From contig JAAVTG010000598.1 in the NCBI GenBank assembly GCA_011947345.1, forward strand, positions 19,103 to 83,102: 64,000 nt of DNA. The letters are read 5' to 3'. Numbering within the stretch: position 1 is the first letter of the stretch; each line of letters starts with the position of its first letter. Source of the stretch: Phytophthora quininea (lineage: Eukaryota; Oomycota; Peronosporomycetes; Peronosporales; Peronosporaceae). Position numbers and translations under genes: made by a program. Of the stretch, positions 35,152 through 45,665 are shown piece after piece. Below the pieces are notes generated by a model. The model saw nothing but the letters and a program-made list of their open reading frames with translations, was not told where the DNA came from and did no database searches.

Positions 35152-35653
35152 TTTTTGCTGTCTTTCTTGCCTGCGCACTGCCTTTGGAGGCGGCGCACAG
35201 CGTTCTGCGTGTACTAGGCGTGGCGTGACGGGTCAACGTCGCTCTCGAGGTTGGTAGGGCTGCCACCACTGGCCACCACCGGCCACCACCGGCCACCACC
35301 GCCTGGCGCCGCGCGCGATTGCTGTTGGGTCTGGCTGGCCATGTCGCTCGACGCCAGCGGTGAGCTGAGTGCTGGCCACCGACCGTGCGAGGGCGCCATG
35401 ACGGCTGGGGCGACTGTGCCCGCAACGGAAGGTTCGCGGCGGCAGCGCACGTGGCGTTCGAAGGTGGAGAGGAGAGGGAGTTGACGAGGCAGTAGCGTTT
35501 TGTTGTCAATGCGGAGATCCTTGAGGCGCATCTGGAGACCAGGATGGATGGTCGTAGTAGACGTTGCGCGCGTGGGGACGGCGTGCGAGCGCGTGTGGGA
35601 GGCTGTGCGGCGGTGCGAAATTTCGGAGCAGTAGGGTGTGTGGGACTTTTGGC

Positions 35654-35657
35654 GCCT

Positions 35658-35715
<58 letters not shown>

Positions 35716-35726
35716 GGGTCGCGGCA
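35654..35726 (+). tRNA. tRNA-Phe(GAA), copy 27
   Basis: Same body. Terminator T4, as in copy 5. Confidence 0.95.
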
Positions 35727-36226
35727 TTTTGCTGTCTTTCTTGCCTGCGCACTGCCTTTGGAGGCGGCGCACAGCGTTCTGCGTGTACTAGGCGTGGCGT
35801 GACGGGTCAACGTCGCTCTCGAGGTTGGTAGGGCTGCCACCACTGGCCACCACCGGCCACCACCGGCCACCACCGCCTGGCGCCGCGCGCGATTGCTGTT
35901 GGGTCTGGCTGGCCATGTCGCTCGACGCCAGCGGTGAGCTGAGTGCTGGCCACCGACCGTGCGAGGGCGCCATGACGGCTGGGGCGACTGTGCCCGCAAC
36001 GGAAGGTTCGCGGCGGCAGCGCACGTGGCGTTCGAAGGTGGAGAGGAGAGGGAGTTGACGAGGCAGTAGCGTTTTGTTGTCAATGCGGAGATCCTTGAGG
36101 CGCATCTGGAGACCAGGATGGATGGTCGTAGTAGACGTTGCGCGCGTGGGGACGGCGTGCGAGCGCGTGTGGGAGGCTGTGCGGCGGTGCGAAATTTCGG
36201 AGCAGTAGGGTGTGTGGGACTTTGGC

Positions 36227-36230
36227 GCCT

Positions 36231-36288
<58 letters not shown>

Positions 36289-36299
36289 GGGTCGCGGCA
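36227..36299 (+). tRNA. tRNA-Phe(GAA), copy 28
   Basis: Same body. Upstream T3. Confidence 0.95.
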
Positions 36300-36800
36300 T
36301 TTTTGCTGTCTTTCTTGCCTGCGCACTGCCTTTGGAGGCGGCGCACAGCGTTCTGCGTGTACTAGGCGTGGCGTGACGGGTCAACGTCGCTCTCGAGGTT
36401 GGTAGGGCTGCCACCACTGGCCACCACCGGCCACCACCGGCCACCACCGCCTGGCGCCGCGCGCGATTGCTGTTGGGTCTGGCTGGCCATGTCGCTCGAC
36501 GCCAGCGGTGAGCTGAGTGCTGGCCACCGACCGTGCGAGGGCGCCATGACGGCTGGGGCGACTGTGCCCGCAACGGAAGGTTCGCGGCGGCAGCGCACGT
36601 GGCGTTCGAAGGTGGAGAGGAGAGGGAGTTGACGAGGCAGTAGCGTTTTGTTGTCAATGCGGAGATCCTTGAGGCGCATCTGGAGACCAGGATGGATGGT
36701 CGTAGTAGACGTTGCGCGCGTGGGGACGGCGTGCGAGCGCGTGTGGGAGGCTGTGCGGCGGTGCGAAATTTCGGAGCAGTAGGGTGTGTGGGACTTTGGC

Positions 36801-36804
36801 GCCT

Positions 36805-36862
<58 letters not shown>

Positions 36863-36873
36863 GGGTCGCGGCA
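36801..36873 (+). tRNA. tRNA-Phe(GAA), copy 29
   Basis: Same body. Upstream T3; followed by a minisatellite one copy short. Confidence 0.95.
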
Positions 36874-37365
36874 TTTTTGCTGTCTTTCTTGCCTGCGCAC
36901 TGCCTTTGGAGGCGGCGCACAGCGTTCTGCGTGTACTAGGCGTGGCGTGACGGGTCAACGTCGCTCTCGAGGTTGGTAGGGCTGCCACCACTGGCCACCA
37001 CCGGCCACCACCGCCTGGCGCCGCGCGCGATTGCTGTTGGGTCTGGCTGGCCATGTCGCTCGACGCCAGCGGTGAGCTGAGTGCTGGCCACCGACCGTGC
37101 GAGGGCGCCATGACGGCTGGGGCGACTGTGCCCGCAACGGAAGGTTCGCGGCGGCAGCGCACGTGGCGTTCGAAGGTGGAGAGGAGAGGGAGTTGACGAG
37201 GCAGTAGCGTTTTGTTGTCAATGCGGAGATCCTTGAGGCGCATCTGGAGACCAGGATGGATGGTCGTAGTAGACGTTGCGCGCGTGGGGACGGCGTGCGA
37301 GCGCGTGTGGGAGGCTGTGCGGCGGTGCGAAATTTCGGAGCAGTAGGGTGTGTGGGACTTTTGGC

Positions 37366-37369
37366 GCCT

Positions 37370-37427
<58 letters not shown>

Positions 37428-37438
37428 GGGTCGCGGCA
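37366..37438 (+). tRNA. tRNA-Phe(GAA), copy 30
   Basis: Same body; last of the long run of T-variant units. Confidence 0.95.
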
Positions 37439-37940
37439 TTTTTGCTGTCTTTCTTGCCTGCGCACTGCCTTTGGAGGCGGCGCACAGCGTTCTGCGTGTA
37501 CTAGGCGTGGCGTGACGGGTCAACGTCGCTCTCGAGGTTGGTAGGGCTGCCACCACTGGCCACCACCGGCCACCACCGGCCACCACCGCCTGGCGCCGCG
37601 CGCGATTGCTGTTGGGTCTGGCTGGCCATGTCGCTCGACGCCAGCGGTGAGCTGAGTGCTGGCCACCGACCGTGCGAGGGCGCCATGACGGCTGGGGCGA
37701 CTGTGCCCGCAACGGAAGGTTCGCGGCGGCAGCGCACGTGGCGTTCGAAGGTGGAGAGGAGAGGGAGTTGACGAGGCAGTAGCGTTTTGTTGTCAATGCG
37801 GAGATCCTTGAGGCGCATCTGGAGACCAGGATGGATGGTCGTAGTAGACGTTGCGCGCGTGGGGACGGCGTGCGAGCGCGTGTGGGAGGCTGTGCGGCGG
37901 TGCGAAATTTCGGAGCAGTAGGGTGTGTGGGACTTTTGGC

Positions 37941-37944
37941 GCCT

Positions 37945-38002
<58 letters not shown>

Positions 38003-38013
38003 GGGTCGCGGCA
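37941..38013 (+). tRNA. tRNA-Phe(GAA), copy 31
   Basis: Same body; C variant resumes. Confidence 0.95.
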
Positions 38014-38515
38014 TTTTTGCTGTCTTTCTTGCCTGCGCACTGCCTTCGGAGGCGGCGCACAGCGTTCTGCGTGTACTAGGCGTGGCGTGACGGGTCAACG
38101 TCGCTCTCGAGGTTGGTAGGGCTGCCACCACTGGCCACCACCGGCCACCACCGGCCACCACCGCCTGGCGCCGCGCGCGATTGCTGTTGGGTCTGGCTGG
38201 CCATGTCGCTCGACGCCAGCGGTGAGCTGAGTGCTGGCCACCGACCGTGCGAGGGCGCCATGACGGCTGGGGCGACTGTGCCCGCAACGGAAGGTTCGCG
38301 GCGGCAGCGCACGTGGCGTTCGAAGGTGGAGAGGAGAGGGAGTTGACGAGGCAGTAGCGTTTTGTTGTCAATGCGGAGATCCTTGAGGCGCATCTGGAGA
38401 CCAGGATGGATGGTCGTAGTAGACGTTGCGCGCGTGGGGACGGCGTGCGAGCGCGTGTGGGAGGCTGTGCGGCGGTGCGAAATTTCGGAGCAGTAGGGTG
38501 TGTGGGACTTTTGGC

Positions 38516-38519
38516 GCCT

Positions 38520-38577
<58 letters not shown>

Positions 38578-38588
38578 GGGTCGCGGCA
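38516..38588 (+). tRNA. tRNA-Phe(GAA), copy 32
   Basis: Same body; C variant. Confidence 0.95.
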
Positions 38589-39089
38589 TTTTTGCTGTCT
38601 TTCTTGCCTGCGCACTGCCTTCGGAGGCGGCGCACAGCGTTCTGCGTGTACTAGGCGTGGCGTGACGGGTCAACGTCGCTCTCGAGGTTGGTAGGGCTGC
38701 CACCACTGGCCACCACCGGCCACCACCGGCCACCACCGCCTGGCGCCGCGCGCGATTGCTGTTGGGTCTGGCTGGCCATGTCGCTCGACGCCAGCGGTGA
38801 GCTGAGTGCTGGCCACCGACCGTGCGAGGGCGCCATGACGGCTGGGGCGACTGTGCCCGCAACGGAAGGTTCGCGGCGGCAGCGCACGTGGCGTTCGAAG
38901 GTGGAGAGGAGAGGGAGTTGACGAGGCAGTAGCGTTTTGTTGTCAATGCGGAGATCCTTGAGGCGCATCTGGAGACCAGGATGGATGGTCGTAGTAGACG
39001 TTGCGCGCGTGGGGACGGCGTGCGAGCGCGTGTGGGAGGCTGTGCGGCGGTGCGAAATTTCGGAGCAGTAGGGTGTGTGGGACTTTGGC

Positions 39090-39093
39090 GCCT

Positions 39094-39151
<58 letters not shown>

Positions 39152-39162
39152 GGGTCGCGGCA
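39090..39162 (+). tRNA. tRNA-Phe(GAA), copy 33
   Basis: Same body. Upstream T3; C variant. Confidence 0.95.
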
Positions 39163-39663
39163 TTTTTGCTGTCTTTCTTGCCTGCGCACTGCCTTCGGAG
39201 GCGGCGCACAGCGTTCTGCGTGTACTAGGCGTGGCGTGACGGGTCAACGTCGCTCTCGAGGTTGGTAGGGCTGCCACCACTGGCCACCACCGGCCACCAC
39301 CGGCCACCACCGCCTGGCGCCGCGCGCGATTGCTGTTGGGTCTGGCTGGCCATGTCGCTCGACGCCAGCGGTGAGCTGAGTGCTGGCCACCGACCGTGCG
39401 AGGGCGCCATGACGGCTGGGGCGACTGTGCCCGCAACGGAAGGTTCGCGGCGGCAGCGCACGTGGCGTTCGAAGGTGGAGAGGAGAGGGAGTTGACGAGG
39501 CAGTAGCGTTTTGTTGTCAATGCGGAGATCCTTGAGGCGCATCTGGAGACCAGGATGGATGGTCGTAGTAGACGTTGCGCGCGTGGGGACGGCGTGCGAG
39601 CGCGTGTGGGAGGCTGTGCGGCGGTGCGAAATTTCGGAGCAGTAGGGTGTGTGGGACTTTGGC

Positions 39664-39667
39664 GCCT

Positions 39668-39725
<58 letters not shown>

Positions 39726-39736
39726 GGGTCGCGGCA
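39664..39736 (+). tRNA. tRNA-Phe(GAA), copy 34
   Basis: Same body. Upstream T3; C variant. Confidence 0.95.
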
Positions 39737-40238
39737 TTTTTGCTGTCTTTCTTGCCTGCGCACTGCCTTCGGAGGCGGCGCACAGCGTTCTGCGTGTACT
39801 AGGCGTGGCGTGACGGGTCAACGTCGCTCTCGAGGTTGGTAGGGCTGCCACCACTGGCCACCACCGGCCACCACCGGCCACCACCGCCTGGCGCCGCGCG
39901 CGATTGCTGTTGGGTCTGGCTGGCCATGTCGCTCGACGCCAGCGGTGAGCTGAGTGCTGGCCACCGACCGTGCGAGGGCGCCATGACGGCTGGGGCGACT
40001 GTGCCCGCAACGGAAGGTTCGCGGCGGCAGCGCACGTGGCGTTCGAAGGTGGAGAGGAGAGGGAGTTGACGAGGCAGTAGCGTTTTGTTGTCAATGCGGA
40101 GATCCTTGAGGCGCATCTGGAGACCAGGATGGATGGTCGTAGTAGACGTTGCGCGCGTGGGGACGGCGTGCGAGCGCGTGTGGGAGGCTGTGCGGCGGTG
40201 CGAAATTTCGGAGCAGTAGGGTGTGTGGGACTTTTGGC

Positions 40239-40242
40239 GCCT

Positions 40243-40300
<58 letters not shown>

Positions 40301-40311
40301 GGGTCGCGGCA
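40239..40311 (+). tRNA. tRNA-Phe(GAA), copy 35
   Basis: Same body. An isolated T variant among C units; next unit carries ggggatcc. Confidence 0.95.
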
Positions 40312-40813
40312 TTTTTGCTGTCTTTCTTGCCTGCGCACTGCCTTTGGAGGCGGCGCACAGCGTTCTGCGTGTACTAGGCGTGGCGTGACGGGTCAACGTC
40401 GCTCTCGAGGTTGGTAGGGCTGCCACCACTGGCCACCACCGGCCACCACCGGCCACCACCGCCTGGCGCCGCGCGCGATTGCTGTTGGGTCTGGCTGGCC
40501 ATGTCGCTCGACGCCAGCGGTGAGCTGAGTGCTGGCCACCGACCGTGCGAGGGCGCCATGACGGCTGGGGCGACTGTGCCCGCAACGGAAGGTTCGCGGC
40601 GGCAGCGCACGTGGCGTTCGAAGGTGGAGAGGAGAGGGAGTTGACGAGGCAGTAGCGTTTTGTTGTCAATGCGGGGATCCTTGAGGCGCATCTGGAGACC
40701 AGGATGGATGGTCGTAGTAGACGTTGCGCGCGTGGGGACGGCGTGCGAGCGCGTGTGGGAGGCTGTGCGGCGGTGCGAAATTTCGGAGCAGTAGGGTGTG
40801 TGGGACTTTTGGC

Positions 40814-40817
40814 GCCT

Positions 40818-40875
<58 letters not shown>

Positions 40876-40886
40876 GGGTCGCGGCA
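40814..40886 (+). tRNA. tRNA-Phe(GAA), copy 36
   Basis: Same body; C variant. Last tRNA of the array. Confidence 0.95.
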
Positions 40887-41492
40887 TTTTTGCTGTCTTT
40901 CTTGCCTGCGCACTGCCTTCGGAGGCGGCGCACAGCGTTCTGCGTGTACTAGGCGTGGCGTGACGGGTCAACGTCGCTCTCGAGGTTGGTAGGGCTGCCA
41001 CCACTGGCCACCACCGGCCACCACCGGCCACCACCGCCTGGCGCCGCGCGCGATTGCTGTTGGGTCTGGCTGGCCATGTCGCTCGACGCCAGCGGTGAGC
41101 TGAGTGCTGGCCACCGACCGTGCGAGGGCGCCATGACGGCTGGGGCGACTGTGCCCGCAACGGAAGGTTCGCGGCGGCAGCGCACGTGGCGTTCGAAGGT
41201 GGAGAGGAGAGGGAGTTGACGAGGCAGTAGCGTTTTGTTGTCAATGCGGAGATCCTTGAGGCGCATCTGGAGACCAGGATGGATGGTCGTAGTAGACGTT
41301 GCGCGCGTGGGGACGGCGTGCGAGCGCGTGTGGGAGGCTGTGCGGCGGTGCGAAATTTTGCAGAGTCGCTAACAAGAGGCCAGGTCAAGCTTCATATCCG
41401 CTCCGTTGTAGACTTCTAAGTATCACCGCTCTAGTCGCCACTATCTCCGAGGCCCAAGCATCTGCTGTCCCGCTCGCCTGTGCCACACCAAC

Positions 41493-41991
41493 CATGGATC
41501 TCCTCGACAACTTACGGAACGCTGTCTTGCGTCAACGTGAAGAAGAAGTCACCAGCTTTTTCACGCATGTCGAGGATCTGCCGGAGTTTATCTCCACTAC
41601 CGGGCCCTCCGCCGGCGTTAACATCACTGTGAAGATGTATTGCTTGAGATCGGAGCGCCTGACGGCTGACAGCGGTACTCGAGTGACCCTCGTGAACAAG
41701 ACTGTTCACGGCTTGCTCGACGAGATCCAGGAAGACCTGACGGAGCTGAACTCTGTCAACAGGAAGCCCTTTATCGCGCAGATCACTGTGTGGGATGCTA
41801 AGCACCGTTCGGGCTCTCCCAGAACAGCACGCTTGACGTTTCGTCCGGGTGCCGTGTACGAATTCAAGCAAGTGCACAGCGTCGGCTACTACTCGGAGGT
41901 GGCAAAGGGTAGTGTGCAATTGGATGACACTGTGGCCGATCGTGTTGCGGAGACGACGGCGCCAGTGTTGAAGCACAAGAGTGTGTTTTAG
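41493..41991 (+). CDS. Hypothetical protein next to the array end
   Basis: An open frame of about 165 codons from an ATG at 41493 (MDLLDNLRNAVLRQREEEV). The frame is also open upstream into the last repeat unit, but the array border at 41357 makes an upstream start unlikely to be original. It has a charged N-terminal helix, then a mixed alpha/beta pattern with AQITVWDAKHR and TARLTFRPGAVYEFKQV, which could suit a small beta-barrel fold. No catalytic or metal motif is seen and I do not recognise the family. Codon use is even and GC-rich, like the host genes at the right of the window. It could be an accessory ORF of a mobile element. Confidence 0.45.
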
Positions 41992-42517
41992 CCATCCGGA
42001 CGTCACCCCAAGGCTCGCACAATTCTCCAAGGTGATGAAGGCGAAGAACAGTCGATCGATGGAGATTCAGCGACCATGGTGACCCGACTGCGACGAAGGC
42101 AAACAATGCTGCTGGATCTACCTCTGTTGCCCCGCGTAAACGCGGCGCGGCCGTCTCGCGTGGGTAATTGTTTGGCTGCGATTGGTGCCCACGCTTTAAG
42201 CGTGCTGCGTTTGCTGTGGCCAACGCAGTGGGACTTATCTGTTGGAAGCGCTGGAGCAGAAGCGATCTGTGACCATGGGGTGAAGAAGACGTGTTCAGGC
42301 GCAATTCATGACCAGTGAAGTATTGCTTGGTGTAGCGTTAGGAAGCAGAAGAACGATGCCCTCGCAGATGTACATGTATTCATAAGAAGCTCGCGCGAGC
42401 AGTAAGTAAAAAAACTTCCATTTCGAAAGAATACTTGTGCTGTGTGTGTATTCTAGTGTTGCATGCAAAGCCTATCGACACGATCAAATTCTTGCATAGA
42501 TCGCATCTTCGTTTTAA
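41992..42517. other. Spacer with two small hairpins
   Basis: No gene seen. Two palindromes, ccgcgtaaacgcgg (near 42132-42145) and cacgctttaagcgtg (near 42189-42203), resemble subterminal hairpins of Helitrons, but no CTRR end is in place. Confidence 0.35.
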
Positions 42518-43266
42518 CAAGGATTGCCTGACTCAACCAGACCGAAAAACGGCATTTTTCGGGGTAGCCTGAAAACTAAAATCTCCAGTTTTGTAAATTA
42601 GCCCACAAATATTTTTATGCCATTAAATTGACGTTTTTCTAAGAGAAGTGGGGGTAGTGGCATGATCGGATCTGTTTTGGTTATTGAGTTGTCGAAGGTC
42701 AAACATGGCATTCCAAGCAAAATGGCTTCGACTTTTCTATAGGCAAAATAAAAATTTCGTTCGATTGGAATTATTTTCACATGGCGTCTTTGTTCTTGGG
42801 CTACCTATGCCATATCTAGTTGTCTAAGTAAAATAATAATAGTTCCTGAAGATATAACATGTCTAAAACGATAGCATAGTTGGTCATTTTGAGTTTTTCT
42901 TCAGGAAGCTGTTTTTAGCGGGGCATCTAGGGCGCTGCACGTGAATACACACCTTAACGCAAACGTTTAGGCTATATTGAAAGCGCTGTGATTGGATGTG
43001 TATAACTAGTTTTGGCTAAGGTGCCATCATTTTAACGAAGCACTTAGAGACATACCGACAATTTTTCAAAACTCTGAACTTGCCACCTCCTACATATCAT
43101 GTAGTATTAGTTGAATGGACGCTATTTCCGCGGTACAGCCTAGCCCACTATGTTTTTATACCATGGCATGATGTATTGACGCAGCTTAACGATGCCTCAT
43201 ATCTTTTGGTAAAATTAGTTTTCCACCCACTACGAAAAATGGTCTGGTTGAGTCAGGCAATCCTTG
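42518..43266. mobile_element. MITE (749 bp) flanked by TTAA
   Basis: Perfect 26-bp terminal inverted repeats (starting CAAGGATTGCCTGACTCAAC) at 42518 and, reversed, ending at 43266. Both ends are flanked by TTAA (42514-42517 and 43267-43270). AT-rich interior without coding capacity. TTAA suits a piggyBac-type target site, but a TA duplication of mariner type would look the same here. Confidence 0.8.
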
Positions 43267-43270
43267 TTAA

Positions 43271-43875
43271 AAATGAATCCGAAGCGAGGCTTTGAAAACA
43301 ATCTAGATTGTGTTTGAGCACAGGACTGGATGCGATCCTACAGCTGAATGGGAGCGTGGTGGGCTATTGCGTACTTTACCGTCATGGTTAAACGCATTCA
43401 GTTCAGCATGGATCGGTTCGTGTTCGGAGGCGACGCGAATTCGCGGTTCAGACATGATAGGTGGAGTTATCGTCTGGAATGTTTTGATTGTGCTATGTGG
43501 TCTCCTGCTGCTGGCTGCTAAGACGTGTGCAGTTGGTGGAAGGCCGTAGTGTTTTGCAGGCACTTACTGAGTACCGAGCCGTCGACGAAAATGTGTTCCC
43601 AAGAAGACCCCAGCGGATAATTCAGGAAGTAAGAACTTGTAGAAAGTAGCTGACAGTGCACTCAGGGTTAATTTGCTGTTCGGATGACATTCCTCAATGT
43701 CAATGCACTGCGGGGCCCACCTGGCTCGATACTTGCGGGATTGGATGTGAGAATCGATCGGTACGGTGTTCAAACTAATCTCTATCCGATTAAATGAAAC
43801 ACCAACTACTAGGTATTTGAGTCGAATGCGTCAAAAGAAAATGCGCATCGGGAGGTCGATGTAGCAACCAGCAGA
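43271..43875. other. No recognisable gene
   Basis: Only short open frames in both directions without motifs, between the MITE and the SET-domain relic. Confidence 0.4.
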
Positions 43876-43879
43876 TGCA

Positions 43880-44444
43880 AGACGGAGGAGACGTTCTGTT
43901 GTCCGTGAGGAGACTTCCAAACAAAGGAATCGGTTTGTTTTCCTGCCAGCATGTTATGCCTGGACAGTTCGAGTGTTAGTACACTGGTGAAGTCATTCCA
44001 CACACAACGTACTGGCTTCATGAGGAGGTAACATCACCAACCAAAACGGAGAAGCTTGCACTAACTCTTATTGTACACTCTGATGTTTAGGCTCTCATAG
44101 GCACGTCAAACTACTACGGATTGACCACATCTGAAGGCGAGGTAATTGATGCTCGTACGGTTGGAGGTCTGGCCAGATTTGCGAATCATAGCTGCCAGCC
44201 AAATTGCGTCCTGGAGCGGTGGGAGGTAATGGGCGAAACATGCTGCGGGTTATTTGCAGAGAAACCACTTAAGGGAGATGAAGAAATCACATTCACCTAC
44301 GGACGAGGGAACATGGCGTACACTGCAAGAGAATATTTGTACGATGTTGCCCTAATCAAGATATTTACGAGCTCACAGAGTGCTTTGCAGGGCCGAAAGC
44401 GATGCTATTGCAATGAACCGGGCTGTCGTGGTTTCTTGCCTTAG
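43880..44444 (+). pseudogene. SET-domain histone methyltransferase fragment
   Basis: Two exons of a SET domain with post-SET. Exon 1 has NKGIGLFSCQHVMPGQF, then an in-frame TAG (43977-43979) and YTGEVI. A 63-nt intron (44028-44090; GTAACA start, CTAAC branch point, TTTAG end) follows. Exon 2 has YYGL, the NHSCQPNC cofactor/catalytic motif, EEITFTYG and a post-SET CYCNEPGC. This layout is typical of H3K36/H3K4-type lysine methyltransferases (SET2/ASH1-like). Only a weak AWS-like region precedes it and the rest of the protein is missing, so it is a truncated, stop-containing copy. The long stretch before the post-SET may hide a second intron. Confidence 0.8.
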
Positions 44445-45665
44445 TAAGATGTTCCATGCAGCGTTAAACATTAATGCAAGGTTGGTCATTTCGTGCTCTC
44501 AATCATTTCCGCGAAAAGAAAAGCATGTACAATTCGAAGGTATTGCTATTGAGACTTTGGGGTACGTTGGGCAGAATGACAATGATTTTAGCAGCACGTA
44601 CGCAGCGTCACTCGGCCAATTCAGTGGTATCCGATCCACCTCGGCGACTTTACCCTACGCATGCCAGTTAAAACGTCCACTTCATCAACTACAATGGTAT
44701 CCGATCCATCTACCGTAAATTACAGCAATTAATGCACATCCGGTTCAGTAGTAGCTGTTTTTCTCGCGGACGTGAACTACAGTGTCTACTGTCGTAGCTA
44801 AATTTTCACAGGTGACTCTGCACAACTAGATCCTGTCGTTCCGTATTCGTTCTCAACTGCTTTAGGCAAAGTGAAAAACGATGTGCAACACAAAGGACGA
44901 GAGCTTTGGGAGGGAATACCGAATGTGTGCACGCTAACGTGTCAAAATAGAGACACAAAGGATCCAGAGTGATTTGATGCATTAAGGCGCTTACGCAAAC
45001 GAGCACCGACGGCTGCCGATATTGAGCTTTTCAACACCCGGTGTTGTAATGGCGCCAATGTTCCAGAATGGTTCTCAACAGCCAAACACATAGCTCATAA
45101 AAATATCGATGTCGATGCAGCAAATGAAGAAAGTCTCCTCGCAAGTGAGCAACCTATCGTCCACATAAGTTCCTTGCATCACGTTCAGCAAAAACGACTA
45201 CACACTAAGCGTGAAATTTCTGAAGGAACAGTTCGTTCCCTCGTTAGCGAGGCTAAAACACCGACATCCGACAGAGATAGAGTAGTTGCAACAAAACTGA
45301 AATTGTGCGTCGGAGCTCCTGTTACGTTGACTTATAATCTCGCGCAACCAGCTGGACTGTGTAATGGAACAAACGCCATCGTGGGAAAAACATTATATGG
45401 GTCACCGGCGGGTCTGGTCGCACTCAGGGTCTTGCTGTTTTCCGAGACCCAAACGTGACCATCAAAGTACACACTTGTTTTAGTGATCACATACAGACTC
45501 TACAAAAATTGTTCAAAAACCTCCAATTTTTGGATGAATGAAAAAGTTATATATATTAAAGAATGAAGGTTTAACTACCCTGCTTTATCAAGTTTGGAGT
45601 CGAGCATGTCTTGTAGTTCTTGTTGTCAATCGCCGGTTGCTTGCAGCTGCTGAGCAGATTTTTGC

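Larger units (their letters stand above)
22846..41357 (+). repeat. tRNA-Phe tandem array, right block (about 32 units)
   Basis: Continuation of the same array after the Copia insertion, 32 more tRNA-bearing units with spacing of 573-575 bp, except two 565-bp steps (27618 to 28183 and 36801 to 37366) where one 10-bp minisatellite copy is missing. The last unit stops after gcgaaattt at about 41357, before its tRNA. Shared variants (C or T after the tRNA, three or four Ts before it, ggggatcc instead of ggagatcc) are arranged in patches. Confidence 0.97.

Noticed and set aside
15482..41357. CRISPR-like impression from regular repeats
   Set aside because: The unit is about 575 bp, fully repeated, with no variable spacers and no cas genes; the sequence is eukaryotic.
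15311..41388. Dozens of repeated open frames of 75-377 codons on both strands of the array
   Set aside because: They recur once per unit, pass through the tRNA gene, and change frame with each 1-nt indel. GC-rich repeats without stops explain them.
42120..42210. A second Helitron terminus
   Set aside because: Hairpins are present but no CTRR at the right distance on either strand.
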